The translations under genes were made by a program, and so were the position numbers. A DNA stretch of 64,000 bases from Onchocerca volvulus (Eukaryota > Nematoda > Chromadorea > Rhabditida > Onchocercidae), in the NCBI GenBank assembly GCA_000499405.2, contig HG738144.1, forward strand, positions 62,001 to 126,000, in the 5' to 3' direction. Positions 38,901 through 50,085 of this stretch are shown here, piece by piece (position 1 is the first letter of the stretch; the number at the start of each line of letters is the position of its first letter). Below the pieces are notes generated by a model. It was not told the DNA's origin, made no database searches, and saw nothing but the letters and a program-made list of their open reading frames with translations.

Positions 38901-39937
38901 TACTGCATTGTACTGTCATCGTACAGTATCCACCATATGATACTGTCTTTGACAGTACGTCTAAACTTGGGGTAAAAAAAAAGTGGAAATTAACAAGGCA
39001 GCAATATGATGCAATAAATTTGCAAATTTCATACAGTACCTAAATATATTGAAAGTATCGGAGTAAATGAGAATTTGTTTCGTAGAAATTTAGAATTTTC
39101 AATTATTTTTTCAGTATTGAGTTATTCGAGAAATTTTTGAAATTATTCGAGAATTATTTCTTGAAAAACTAGAAAAATCTGAATTACCTGAACCACCGGT
39201 GCAGCAAACTCCATAGTAACAATAGGAACCTGGTATTATAGTTTGACATTGTATGCTCGATGTACATCGATAACCGCTTAACAATGATACACTACCGGTT
39301 GGACATTGTCCAAATACAAAACGTAAGCCTAAAAAAAAAAAAAAAAAAAAGTGCCAAAATCATATTTCTATGCTATTATTGATTAATTTTAAATTTTAAT
39401 TATCAGTAATTCATGGGGAAAAAAAAAAGTTAAAAATATTGAAAATGACACACAAAAACAAAATAAGCGTGCATGTTTTATTTGCAATAAGTCGAAATAC
39501 TACTTTAATCATTTTTCTAAAATTTATATTTCCAATTACTGTATTTATTTTAAAAATATTTATTTATATATAAAATTTATATATGAAAGAAATACTGATA
39601 AAGAGATAATCAGTTAATATAAATCATACTTTTCGCATACAATTGCGACACCATCAAAAATAAGTTTTAATGAATAATTTAATAATCTATTAAAAATATA
39701 AACATATATACGTATACATAATAGTTGAATATTGATTTTTAAAATTAATAAAATAATTGGCAACAACTTTCTTTTTTTTTAGAAGAATGAGTGAAGCAAT
39801 ATCCGAAATTTTTGATATGCATAACAAAGCTTTTAAATTGATAATAATAATAAAAAAAAAAAAAACTGATAATAAAATAATTGGGAAACTTTCATACCTG
39901 TCAGTAGTAGCAGTAAAAATGACGGTATAAATTGCAT
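35976..39937 (-). CDS. Secreted cysteine-rich protein with EB and lustrin-type modules
   Basis: Seven exons on minus: 39937-39898, 39328-39188, 38960-38823, 38028-37843, 37157-36996, 36660-36502 and 36115-35976, giving 321 aa. Exon 1 plus the start of exon 2 encode a signal peptide (MQFIPSFLLLLLTGLRFVFG). Exon 2 is a lustrin-type Cys module. Exons 3, 4 and 5 are EB modules of nematode type; exon 4 has FCPSNQ, GECY, LCNYTQQC, FCIGNICSC and SKC. Exons 6 and 7 are lustrin-type modules ending in YICCGT and KVCCSTLNC before TGA. All six introns are phase 1, so exons are symmetric module cassettes. There is no transmembrane segment, so it is probably exported and disulfide-bonded. Its role (matrix, cuticle or immune) cannot be told from sequence. 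Confidence 0.9.
38005..38380. repeat. Tandem duplication inside EB gene intron 3
   Basis: A segment covering the 5' part of exon 4 and its upstream intron (38005 to about 38175) is repeated with a 225-base offset at 38230 to about 38380. The markers are GATTTGATGGACAAAAATT, GAAACTGTAACAAAT and ACGAATTACTGTAATTTAAA. The copy retains an AG acceptor (38254-38255). Confidence 0.85.
38186..38253 (-). pseudogene. Decayed duplicate of EB exon 4
   Basis: Behind the duplicated acceptor the minus strand reads SNFCPSNQILINE, then unrelated residues and a stop. The real exon reads SNFCPSNQVFIKGE. Only the first 25 or so bases remain closely related, and no donor site follows, so it cannot serve as a module. 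It lies in the intron between exons 3 and 4. Confidence 0.6.
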
Positions 39938-39950
39938 CCTGAAAAAAAAT
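39938..39950 (-). promoter_or_regulatory. Putative SL trans-splice acceptor of the EB-module gene
   Basis: On minus, ATTTTTTTTCAG is followed by one G and then the ATG of exon 1. A strong polypyrimidine acceptor one base before a start codon fits trans-splicing of SL1. Confidence 0.6.
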
Positions 39951-42900
39951 CATTCCTATAAAAAATCTGAAACAATTCTCTTTTTATCGATAAATTCGGA
40001 ATACTGACAAATTTTTGGTCGTTTTGAAATAAGAAAAGAAAATAGTGTAAAAATGAAACTTTGTCATTTTATTTCTAAAACTTCAAAAATTTTGAAATAG
40101 CTTAACATAATAGAATTCATTAAATTAAACGATTTAACCAGTTAAAGGATAATGAAGTAATAAATAATATTAAGCCATTTCATACGATTTTTTATATTTT
40201 AGCAAAAAATGAGAAAAATAAATAATAACAAATTGTACAAAAAAAAAAAAAAAAAGAATAATAAAAATAACAAATTGTTAACAACTAAAGTAAAAGCTAA
40301 ATACGAAAAATTTAGTTGAAATGTATAAAATTCGTAATTTTTTGGCTTATAAACATGTCAATTTCATCAAATCGTCTTCAACTATCCAGCATATTTCCGG
40401 TTTTTTCAATTGGTAAGCTCCTCCTAGGTAATATTTACTTTTTTTATTTGAAGATAATGTTATTTTCGTTCTACCTATACGAATACCCAAAAAAACTATT
40501 TATTCATTGACTCATCCTGATTTTAAGTAAATATTTGAATTTTTTTTCCGTCTTTTTTTTCCCATTCCTTTTCCTCCTGAAAAATTTTTCAATTGGTGAA
40601 ATTAATCTTAAATATTTCTCACACATTATCTATAACATAAATAATTGCTATTATATTTTAGTATAGATATTTGCATATGAATAATTTTCCACAATTTTAA
40701 TTTCATCTTATCTTTGTAGATTATTTTGATAAGCGAGTAATTATGCGAATTTATAAATTCAAATTAATATTTATAGATAAATTCGAGTTCAATGAGTAAA
40801 AAATTCAAAAAAAAACTTGGATCTAATAAATACAGTGATTTTTGTAATAAAATTATATAAAACGAGTAATTCGTTCGATATTTTCACTTTAAAAATTGTG
40901 TCAAAAATTTCAAAAATATAGGAATGATTAGTTTTTTAAGATTAGCGAAAAATATGATAAACAAATAAAATTTGCATGTGGTGAACTCAAAAATTCAGAT
41001 AATAGAACTTAGTACCAATTCTGGCAAAAAGAAAAAAGAAGTACCATTACTGAAAAAGAAGTACCATTTTATTTGCGAATCAAGCGACCGGTATTTCTTC
41101 CATGCCATTTATTTGCGAATCAAGCGATCGGTATTTCTTACATGTGATACCGATATTCGAAAATTTTGAGAATATTTTCTTCGTTGTGATTTATGAACAC
41201 TATACCAAACAAGTTGAAATCATTATTCTAGAGAAAAATGTCCCCATTTGGATAATTGTGATAAGTGATAATCTAAAAAGTAACTGCTCAAAATTTTAAT
41301 TGTTATCATCTTTATGAAATATTTATTAAATGAAAACTTGAAAATTTTTTTATCCAATTCGATTTCTAAAATCACAACATATCTTTCACTATATATTTCA
41401 TTGCTATCTGTTATTAATAGTAAATGATTATTTAGGTTTTTGAAATATTTATTTAATTCTTTATTTAAAAATTTATTTAATTGAAAACTTATCATTATTT
41501 AATTGTTTTCTTTTTTTTTTTTTTTTTTTTTTGGAGTATTATCAATGTTTGATTAAATTTTTATCAGAAAAAAATTTGCTCATCTTTTATATTTTAATTT
41601 CAGCTAGTAAACTTTCCAAAACATCTTCCATTATTTCCCGTACATTTAGGCTAACCATCTAAGTGCTTAATTTCTTTATCACTGATCTATTATATTATTG
41701 AATTGATTATTATTGAACTTTCGTGTCAACATTATAGCTGATGCGCTATTTACGAAATTTATCAAATAATCTCAATCTGATATTTTTTGCGAATTAGTAA
41801 AACCCTTCATATTTTATATCCGATCGATTGATAATATGATAGATGATAGATACAAAAAAAAAAAAAAAAATTATCAAAATCAAAAAAGACTAACCAAAAT
41901 GAAGTGAGTTGTGATTTATATATAAATAAAGTGAAAAAAAAAAAAATCAAAATGCAATATAAGAAAAACACATGGACAAATATAAGTTACGGAGAAATTA
42001 GATTTGATAAGAAAAAAAAGCATGCAAAAGTAACTGAAAAACATAGATATCAGCTGAGAACAATATGTGTAAAATTCTTGAAAAAAAAAAAAAAAAATGG
42101 ATAAAGTGAAAAATAATAAAATCTTTTTAATTAAAAAGAAAAAAACGACAAAATTGAAAGAATTGTAAATTACATCTAAGTTAAATGATCAAAAAAGCAT
42201 TTACAAGTAAAAATTACAGAGAAACATAAAGTTAAATAATAAAAGTGTAAAAACTAGTAATAAAAGTTTAAAAGTTAACAAAGTTAATAATACATATAAA
42301 TAAAATGAATGCAGTAGCAGTACAAAACTGTTAAAAGCATTAAATTAAAAGAATTTAAGTTACAAAAAAAGATAGAATTAGATTAAAATTAAGAGCATTC
42401 AAAATTGAAACATTCAAATGTTATCATAAAAATATGAATTAGTTGAAGTGGAATTAACAGAAGAAAATAAATCAGAATCCAAAATGCAAGCTTCAAGAGC
42501 AGCGAAAAAATAAAATACAAATTAATTTGTAATTGTTAAATTTGTTTAATCAGAAATTAAAAATTATTTATTTATTTTTTTTTGGTACTAATAAAGGGCA
42601 AGAGAAGGAACATTGCAAAACGTAATCCAATATTCGAAATCTTTCAAATAAAAAAAAGTAGCTGAATGAGCAATTAGAATAAATAGGAAATTTATTTGTT
42701 GAAAAAGACGAAAATTTGGAAATGATTAATGCATAAGATTAAGTTAATGTCCCATGCAAAATTTCTTTCTTAACTTCAAAACATCGTAACAATAATTTGA
42801 GAATAAAAAATAATAGCATAAATTAATTGAATAAGCATATATTTAAGACAATTGGAAAGATAAATCAGAAAGAAATAAATTATTTGGCAACTAAGTATAA

Positions 42901-43436
42901 ATAAAAAAAAAGTGAAGCGTTTACAAAAATCAGAATCTACACTTAATTAGATAACAAAAATAATCAAAAAAAAAAATTGACTTCTTGTTTTTACTGATCG
43001 AAAAATTAAATATCATTCAGTGGAAGAGCTGAACTATTTTTGATCAAGCAAGATATTCGTAAAATCATTGATTCCATTTTGATCAAAGCTATTAATACTT
43101 CTTGTTTTTATCGATCGAAAAATTAAATATCATTCAATGGAAGAGCTGAATTGAATCACCATAATAATTTAAGCTTTAAGCTACATATTGAAAATTTTCA
43201 TTCGCTAAATTCCTATTTTTTTTTTTTTTTTTTTCATTATTATAAGATCATTTATAATGCTTCTCGAAAATCTTAACTTGACCTAGGTTTGCATCCTCAT
43301 CAATAAAATTTTTGTATCCTAATCTTCATTAATTAAATTCCCTTTATTTACTTGAATTTTCATCACTGATTGTTGTTCGTGCTGCAACTGTGACTGTTAT
43401 AATTGTTTAATTGCTCATTCATAATTAACTCAATCT
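39951..43436. other. Intergenic region before the GST array
   Basis: No supportable gene. It contains a two-copy direct repeat of about 41 bases with ATTTGCGAATCAAGCGAyCG (41064-41144), a 53-base direct repeat pair (42981-43033 and 43098-43150, starting CTTCTTGTTTTTA) and a purine-rich, A-rich stretch (41870-42560). Open frames of 60-90 codons here lack splice context and recognisable motifs. Confidence 0.6.
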
Positions 43437-43810
43437 GAAAGTTGCAATTAGTTTCTCTATGGAATGTCAAAAGGTCAAATGGCGGGAAGATATTGACAAA
43501 GTCAAAGGATGCTAGTATGATAAACAAGAGACGTTAATGGTCAAATGGCGCCAAAGGATTATTTCAAGCAAGAAATATTAAAGGTCAAGTACCGCGACAT
43601 AGTTTCGAAGAGATTAGCAGCCCATAAGAATGAACATGTTTCCCGCCAAAACCTTCCAATTCAACATACAAACAAGGTTAGGTCAACCAATCACTAAATG
43701 ACATGCTGGAGTTCAGGCACAGGGAGGAGTCCTGCGAGACTTAAAAGGTCAGAATTTTGGAGCTGGAGTCAGATCGATGACCGATGGCTTAAACTTGGAT
43801 TTTGGATCTA
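43437..43810 (+). repeat. Dispersed element 1, upstream of GST A
   Basis: It starts near TATGGAATGTCAAAAGGTCA and carries an E2F-like TTTCCCGCCAAAA (43639-43651), a CCAATCA box (43687-43693), GGAGTTCAGGCA, GGAGGAGTCCTGCGAGA and a TTAAAAGG (TATA-like) block. The same order is found upstream of GST B and GST C. It may be a solo LTR-like or MITE-like element; target-site duplications could not be defined by eye. Confidence 0.75.
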
Positions 43811-43859
43811 ACAACATCATGTTTTGCACATTCACATCCTATTCATAAATTTCTCTGTT

Positions 43860-44260
43860 CACTCTCTTTTACAACTTCTTGAGTTTTATGAATAATAGCA
43901 ACAAATTTAATAAAATAAAAGGATTCAGGAAAACTTTTTATTACTGTTTGATATTTTGCTTCCTTTCTTTAATTGACAAGTGCCTTTTATTTCAAAAATG
44001 ATTGAAAAACAAAACTGTCATTTTGAGAGAAACGCTTCATAAACCATTACTACAAGGAGCATTTCATAAATTTAAAACAATCAATAATTTAATTGTAGTG
44101 TCACGGATTTGCTCTTTGCTAACGTGACTGGTGGCGTCGTTATACGTGATCATTGTTCTGTTCTTGACTTGTCGCTATAACCGAACTGCTACCGGACAAT
44201 TGTTTACACCATACTGGCTAATAAGCATCATAACAGAATGTTTGCTCAATTATTGCTATG
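43860..44260 (+). promoter_or_regulatory. Conserved upstream block of GST A
   Basis: Sequence from CACTCTCTTTTACAACTTCTTG through TTGCTAACGTGACTGGTGGC and GTGATCATTGTTCTG to TTGTCGCTATAACCGAACTGC is matched at 51090-51500 (GST B) and 54730-55110 (GST C). It immediately precedes the gene in all three units, which suggests promoter function. In B and C the core reads GGTGACGTCG, close to a CRE; A has GGTGGCGTCG. Confidence 0.45.
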
Positions 44261-44369
44261 GGAAGTGATGTTAAATATGTTTTTGTTATAAAATTTGAAT
44301 TAGGTTTGAATAAAAGATATTTCAATCTCCAGAATCTTCGGTAATTGTTAGGTAAAACTTTTATTTAAG

Positions 44370-44399
44370 AAAAAGATATTAACGACAAGCTAAAAGATG
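44370..44399 (+). CDS. Candidate 5' coding exon of GST A
   Basis: The text AAA GAT ATT AAC GAC AAG CTA AAA GAT G, bounded by TTTAAG and GTAAGA, would read KDINDKLKD and join in phase 1 to the first certain GST exon. Copies B (ending 51643) and C (ending 55249) read KDFNDKLKD, with several differences at third codon positions. No in-frame ATG is found upstream, so the true start is unresolved in all three genes. Confidence 0.4.
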
Positions 44400-45009
44400 G
44401 TAAGAAAAACTCAAGAATTAAGAGAAAGACTCATCAATTTTACATCTTTCTATTTCATTAATTTTGATTCCATAATGTTTACAAGATTTTCATTAACACT
44501 GATTACTGTCTTTTACTCGGAAAATACCATATATCTGAATGCAAGAAATAGAGAATGCATTTCTCTTTTTGGAGAATGTTTTAGAGAAGCTTTTGAAGTC
44601 TTTTTCATAACAATTTTTATCATTTTCATTATTCTCATAGAAACAATTTCAGGATCTTTAGTTTTTCATCGATTGATATAGCAACAGCGAACGAAACATG
44701 TAAATTTACTGTCAAAGAAGAAGGTTGAATTTATTTCCCCACTACAGTATTTTATGTTCGTATAGCTCGTAGATACCTAAAATGGTGTATTTATTACAAA
44801 TATTCTATAGGATATTTAGAATTTATAAGATATGTATAATTGCTTGTTTTATGTATTGATATTACCTATTACTGCGAATTCAGGAAGATTCATCTCTCAG
44901 TCATGCATAATAGTAATATATTTATACAGTAGATTTAACACTTTACACAGTTGGATAACAAAAATTAATATATGAAGTAAAAATAATTAAAATCAATATT
45001 TGAATACAG

Positions 45010-46456
45010 ATCATCCAGAACCACCGCCGGACATTTTCCGACTTTATGCGTTGTCATCTTGTCCGTACTGTGAGAGAGTTTTGATCGCTATGTGTAAAAA
45101 AGGCATCGAGTTAGTATTTTGAAATTTAAGCACGTGAGATGAATTTATAAATATTATTCAGAAATTATAAGTTGCAATTTATTGTTAACATTATCATTTA
45201 CTTCAGATTTGAAGTTGTAAGTGCTGCTAATTTTCAACAACCACCCGACTGGTTCCATTCGAACAATCCCGAAGGATATGTACCAGTTCTAAGACATGAT
45301 GGAAAGGTTCATCGTATAATTGAATATTTATTTCAAAAAGCTGAATCATTTCACAAAAGATTTCATGCGCAAGAGACTAACATGAAAAAAATTATGACTT
45401 ATTTTAAATATATAATTTCTTATATTTTTTGGAAGTTAAGCCAAAAATATATTGTGATCAATTTAAGTGGAAATTATAAATATCAGAGGGTATAGGTCAC
45501 TTTTTATGGAAGTTATAAAATTGCAGCTAGTGAACCATTCTCGAGTGATTATAGAATATTTGGATGATGCGTCTTCGGCAAATAGCATTTTGCCCGATGA
45601 ACCAAAACTGAGAGCAAAACGACGATTTGATGCAAAGAGATTAGAATCGGTAAATTGATTAATTTTTTACAACTTTATTTATTCCCACTTTTGATGATAA
45701 TTATTTATTATAGGTTTGCGATGCAATTAGAAATATATCATTTTCACATACACTAACTGGCAATATCACTCGACTTGCGCTGGAGCTTACCAAGGCCGAA
45801 GAAATGTTACAATCTTCTTTTTATTCAGGTTTGATCCTTTTTTACTCACCTTTTTTTTTTGCTTACATTTATTGCTAATTGTTCTTCCTTCTTAGTAGAA
45901 TTAAGAAAACCTAAAAGGAAAAATATTTTGCGGTAAATGTAAGCAAAGAATTAATTGATTTTTTTCACTTGCAATTTCACTCCTATCTGTGATTTAAATT
46001 TATTTTATTTATTTTATTAATATAGGCGAAGAACTCGGCTTACCAGATATTATCTTGTATCCGTTTATTCAACGATTGTATATGATCCAACAAATCATTG
46101 ATGACGATTTCCTTAATGGTGTTTTCGGGGAATATTTTCCAGGACTTGTAAATTGGTTCACCAGAATGCGAACTTTGCCAGAGGTAATCATTAATTCACG
46201 GTTATAAAACAATGAATGTGCTAGAGCAGAGAAATTTGAAGTAATGTTGAGAGTAATATCGCTATCCTTTCGTAAAGAAAGCATTTTAAAGATTTCACAT
46301 TATCAATATCGTATTTACTTTTGGACAATGTAATTATCATTGTTGCAGATTCAATTAGTTCAAGAAACAGACATAGAAATGAATGATTTTATGATCAGCA
46401 AAGGAAACTGGAATATGCCTGTTCCTGAAGTGGGAATGAGCATTTCTAATCTCTGA
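45010..46456 (+). CDS. Omega-class glutathione transferase A
   Basis: Six exons: 45010-45109, 45207-45306, 45527-45649, 45714-45828, 46026-46183 and 46349-46456, ending in TGA, give 234 aa without the unresolved start. The N-terminal thioredoxin fold has the omega-type active site in RLYALSSCPYCERV (catalytic Cys in place of Tyr/Ser), the KKGIEFEVV strand, DWFHSNNPEGYVPVL with the cis-Pro, and VIIEYLDD. The helical domain includes LTKAEEMLQSSFYSG, LGLPDIILYPFIQRL and NWFTRMRTLPE. Omega enzymes catalyse glutathione-dependent thiol transfer and dehydroascorbate reduction in the cytosol. The usual Glu of the Glu-Ser glutathione-binding pair is His here (VNHS). The last exon is longer than in B and C. 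It is most like GST C in its 5' half. Confidence 0.9.
45861..45944. repeat. Inverted repeat in GST A intron
   Basis: GCTTACATTTATTGC (45861-45875) pairs with GCGGTAAATGTAAGC (45930-45944), with two mismatches. GST C keeps both arms (56720-56734 and 56789-56803), while B keeps only the left arm. Confidence 0.6.
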
Positions 46457-47994
46457 TTTCGACATCGGTTTCTCTAACTTGCTTGAACTTTTTTACTTGT
46501 TCCAATAACTTCCCTTTGATTGATGCAATTTTTTTTTTATTAATATCGTACGTTTAGACAGGATATGCATTTTTTTCTATTTTTTGAACTCTTTTGGAAT
46601 TATTTTGTGCCATTTAATTTGATTGAAGGTATTTGATCTCCCTTAGGGATTTTGTCTCTTGATTATTTGAGTTCAAGTGGTGTGTGCCCAGATTATTTTT
46701 GACATTAAAGTTTCCTAAGATTCAATCATTCTTTATAGAGACTCTAAACATCAAATGCAAAAACCGAGAAAAAGGAGCGAACACATATTTATACCTCTTA
46801 TTTGCATTTCATACTTTCTTTAGAAGCATTTTCCAGTATTGTTTTGTTTCAATAAATTTTAGTTTTATCTTGTTCCAGTAATAAAAAATTTTACCTTTCT
46901 TATTCCAATGAATTTTTTTTTAATTATTATAACATCATTCCGGTCGGTGGGGATATCACTTTTTTCATGTGCGAAATAAGGAGTTAATTTCACATTATTT
47001 ATATTATTAATTGAAATCATAAATAACAAAGGTCAAATTTACCATCAAAAAACTTTCAGTGTTTAACCAGTAGCTAAAATCGAATTGGAAAATTAATATA
47101 TATTGTGGTACCATCTGTAACAATTTAAAAGGTTTTTGTTCATGGAGAAGTGTTTTGTGACAAAGAATTTCATGTTCAGTAGCACTGGAATCGATGAGCT
47201 GTCAAATTTAAAGCATGAAAAATCGGATTTTTTTATCTACTCCTTTTCTTAGTAATAAAGACAAAGAAGGTTGAAGGAGTATCATGATCAGATAATCTAC
47301 GAAAAAAATTCGCTATAGAATGTTACTGCACAAACAAATCCTTCAAACCACAAAAATAAATAATATCTCGAAATGTCTAACGAAGAACGGAAAAAGATTT
47401 TAAAAAGATCTCTGATTCAATGCACTCAAACAGTTGATTCATATAACATATATGTTTCAAGTTGGAGCAAATAAGAAAAGAATTGTTACATTCTGGGCAT
47501 TATTTAGGATTTTAGAATCGATGTCATAATCTATTCCGGAATCATGTAATTTAACTGAGTTTAATTTTTTTAAATAAAACTTTATAAATTGTTGGATCTT
47601 ATCAGGAGATTTCATTACATCAAAACAAGTTATGCTAAAAACATGTTAATTTTCTTTTCAGAGAGAATACTAACACTGCAATACAAAAGTATTCGATTCT
47701 TTGCGATTTTTGCTATTCTGACATTTATTTCAATGTGTTTTAGAGAATTCAAACATGATTTGCCTTGTTTTTTCATATCTTACTTAATATTTGCTTCAAT
47801 TCAAATATGATTTGCCTATGATTCTTGATATCCTATCACTTGTTTCAAATCAAACTTAATTCGTAATGAAAAAAAAAATTAACGATAACCAATGAAAAAA
47901 ACAGAAGTTGCAATTAAGTAATACTTTAATTGTGTTGCCGTCTTCTTTAACCGTGACAATGATTGAGAATTCTTGTTTCTTTTTGCATTGTTAA

Positions 47995-48015
47995 CTCAAA
48001 CTTGGGTAATTAAAC
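47995..48015 (-). ncRNA. SL1 spliced-leader sequence, 21 of 22 nt (locus status uncertain)
   Basis: Read on minus, 21 bases match nematode SL1 (GTTTAATTACCC to AAGTTTGAG); only the first G is replaced by T. It is followed by TTAACAATGCAAAAAGAAAC, so a start codon lies five bases behind the leader and there is no SL RNA-type donor. A frame in the following bases reads QEFSIIVTVKEDGNTIKVLL without its own ATG. This looks more like the 5' end of a retroposed, trans-spliced mRNA than an SL RNA gene. Confidence 0.55.
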
Positions 48016-49639
48016 AAAATTATAAAAATTTTTATTACGAAAAATTTCATAAAACGACAAGACACGTAACAATTACAAATCAGTCATATCAGTAAAACAA
48101 ATTTCATGATGAATTTATCAATATGAAAAAAGAGGATAACGCAAATAAAGGGAAATTTAAATAGTCGATCCGGAGCATCTAATCGCGCTCATTGATGCCT
48201 CTCGGTGAAAATGATACAAAAGGGCGTCTTTGTTGGCGCTTTTGTTAGCACATGAGAATTCGCTTTTTTAGCGTGATCCACACTAGCAAAGCTAAGGGTT
48301 GCAAAGCCATTTAAGAACAAGGAAATGAATCAACACGAACAAAAAAATTACAAATCATTTGAATTAAGAACAAAGAAATCATTCTGTGATATTTTTTGCG
48401 GTTTCAGCGACAGATTTAAATTATTAACCGAAAAAGTATTTTTATGGTTGGGGAACATTTGGTTTACAATAAATATTAGAGTATCTTAAAATATCGATTG
48501 ATTTGTGGAAAAAAACATGCAAATCAACTAATTTGAATTTATAATTTTAGATATAAATTATTGAATTGCAATTCAAAGGCCTAAAAAAAGAAAACAGATA
48601 TATGAAAATCAATTTAGCCATGCTAAATTTCGTTAAGTTGTTGTCTTATTCGGTTTTTAAGCCACTGATGGTATTTCATGGTGCAAAATAAAGGAAATTT
48701 TTTTTCATGGCAATAGAAATTACCAGTTCTGTCATAATAGCTTAAAATAGAACCATAGCAATTGATGATCAAAACAGCTGTCTTCTGAACAAAATTTCTT
48801 TAATAATTTGAAATTAAAGTAAATAAAAATGATTTATTCAAAACAAAAATATCTTATAATTTAAAATATATTTGGAATTATAAAAGACTTGATAGGTATA
48901 TTTTGAAATTTGATCGAAACTTTAATACCTTAGCAAGATTTCGAACAATTTTGTTGCATTTTGCATCATACAATTTGTTATAACTATCTTATTTTATGTG
49001 TTAGCTTAAGATGATATTTCGATCGAATCAGTTCTATGATCTGAAATGTAGTTGAAATGATCTCGCATTTTATCAAACTGTTATGCAATGATTTCACTTT
49101 ATCCGAATTTTTATAAGTTTAGAAAATAATAAGAAAGTGCAATAATTGCAAAGTAATGCCAAACATTTATTGTATTTAATTTATTTTTCACTATGTAAGA
49201 TAATTAACAAAGATTCAAGAAAAAAAAGAATCAAGTAAAAAAAATTTAAAAAGTTAAAATTAAGAATTAAAAATTGAAATTAAAATTAAGTGATATTTAA
49301 GATTAGCCAATATTTGATATATTAAAAACAAAGTAAATGACCACAATGAAGTGCTAAAATATCTTTTATTGGCATTTTGTCTAACGAAATTTTACATAAT
49401 CTTTCGAAATAATATTAAATAATTATGATTTTCCAGTCCTAGCCTTCTCAGTTACAATATTATCCTATGTATTTTTTCAATAGATGAAATCAAGATGAAA
49501 AAATAACTTTCAAAATCCAAAGAATCATAACTATTAATTACTAAATTAATTGCTAATTTAGAACAGAAATCTGTTATAAAAAACAATATAAAAAATAGAA
49601 AAGGAAATTTTCAAAAGTTCTAGCAGTTGTAATCATCTT

Positions 49640-50085
49640 TTGATGGGAATATCGGAAAAACCCGAAGGAGGTAATTATTGTAAACAAGGAGTGTTAAAGA
49701 TCAAGAAGTGTGAAAATAGTTCCAAACGAACCAGCAAGCCGATAAACATGTTTACCGCCAAAAGGAAAAGCATGTTTACTAACAAAGGATAAACATATAT
49801 ACTGCAAAAGCGCTCCAATTCAAGATACACAAAGTGTGATAGATAAATTGAGGCGACGCATTGGAGATCACGAAAGGAAGAGGGGCCCCAAAAGAATTCG
49901 TGAACCTTGATTTATTTATCTGTGATCGGATCGTTTTGTCGGTAAACTTGTTTCCTTTTGGCGGTAAATATGCTTATCGGCTTATTGTTCCATCTGAAAC
50001 TTCTTCGCGCTTCTTCATCCTTAGCACTCATTGTTTACAATAATTGCACCTTCCGGATTTTTCCGAGTGTCGTTCTATGAAACGA
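49640..50085. mobile_element. Foldback element with long terminal inverted repeats
   Basis: The left arm (about 49645-49785) runs GGAATATCGGAAAAA, GAAGGAGGTAATTATTGTAAACA, GAGTGTTAAAGATCAAGAAG, GCCGATAAACATGTTTACCG. The right arm (about 49935-50085) is its imperfect reverse complement: CGGTAAATATGCTTATCGGC, CTTCTTCATCCTTAGCACTC, TGTTTACAATAATTGCACCTTCCGG. About 150 bases lie between the arms. It belongs to dispersed element 1 and is the only inverted copy. It encodes nothing recognisable, so it is non-autonomous. Confidence 0.7.

Noticed and set aside
44397..44681. 94-codon open frame upstream of GST A with a hydrophobic start (MFTRFSLTLITVFY)
   Set aside because: The same DNA in copy B has early stops and copy C ends differently. 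No donor in the right phase links it to the GST exons, and A/C identity is explained by recent duplication or conversion.
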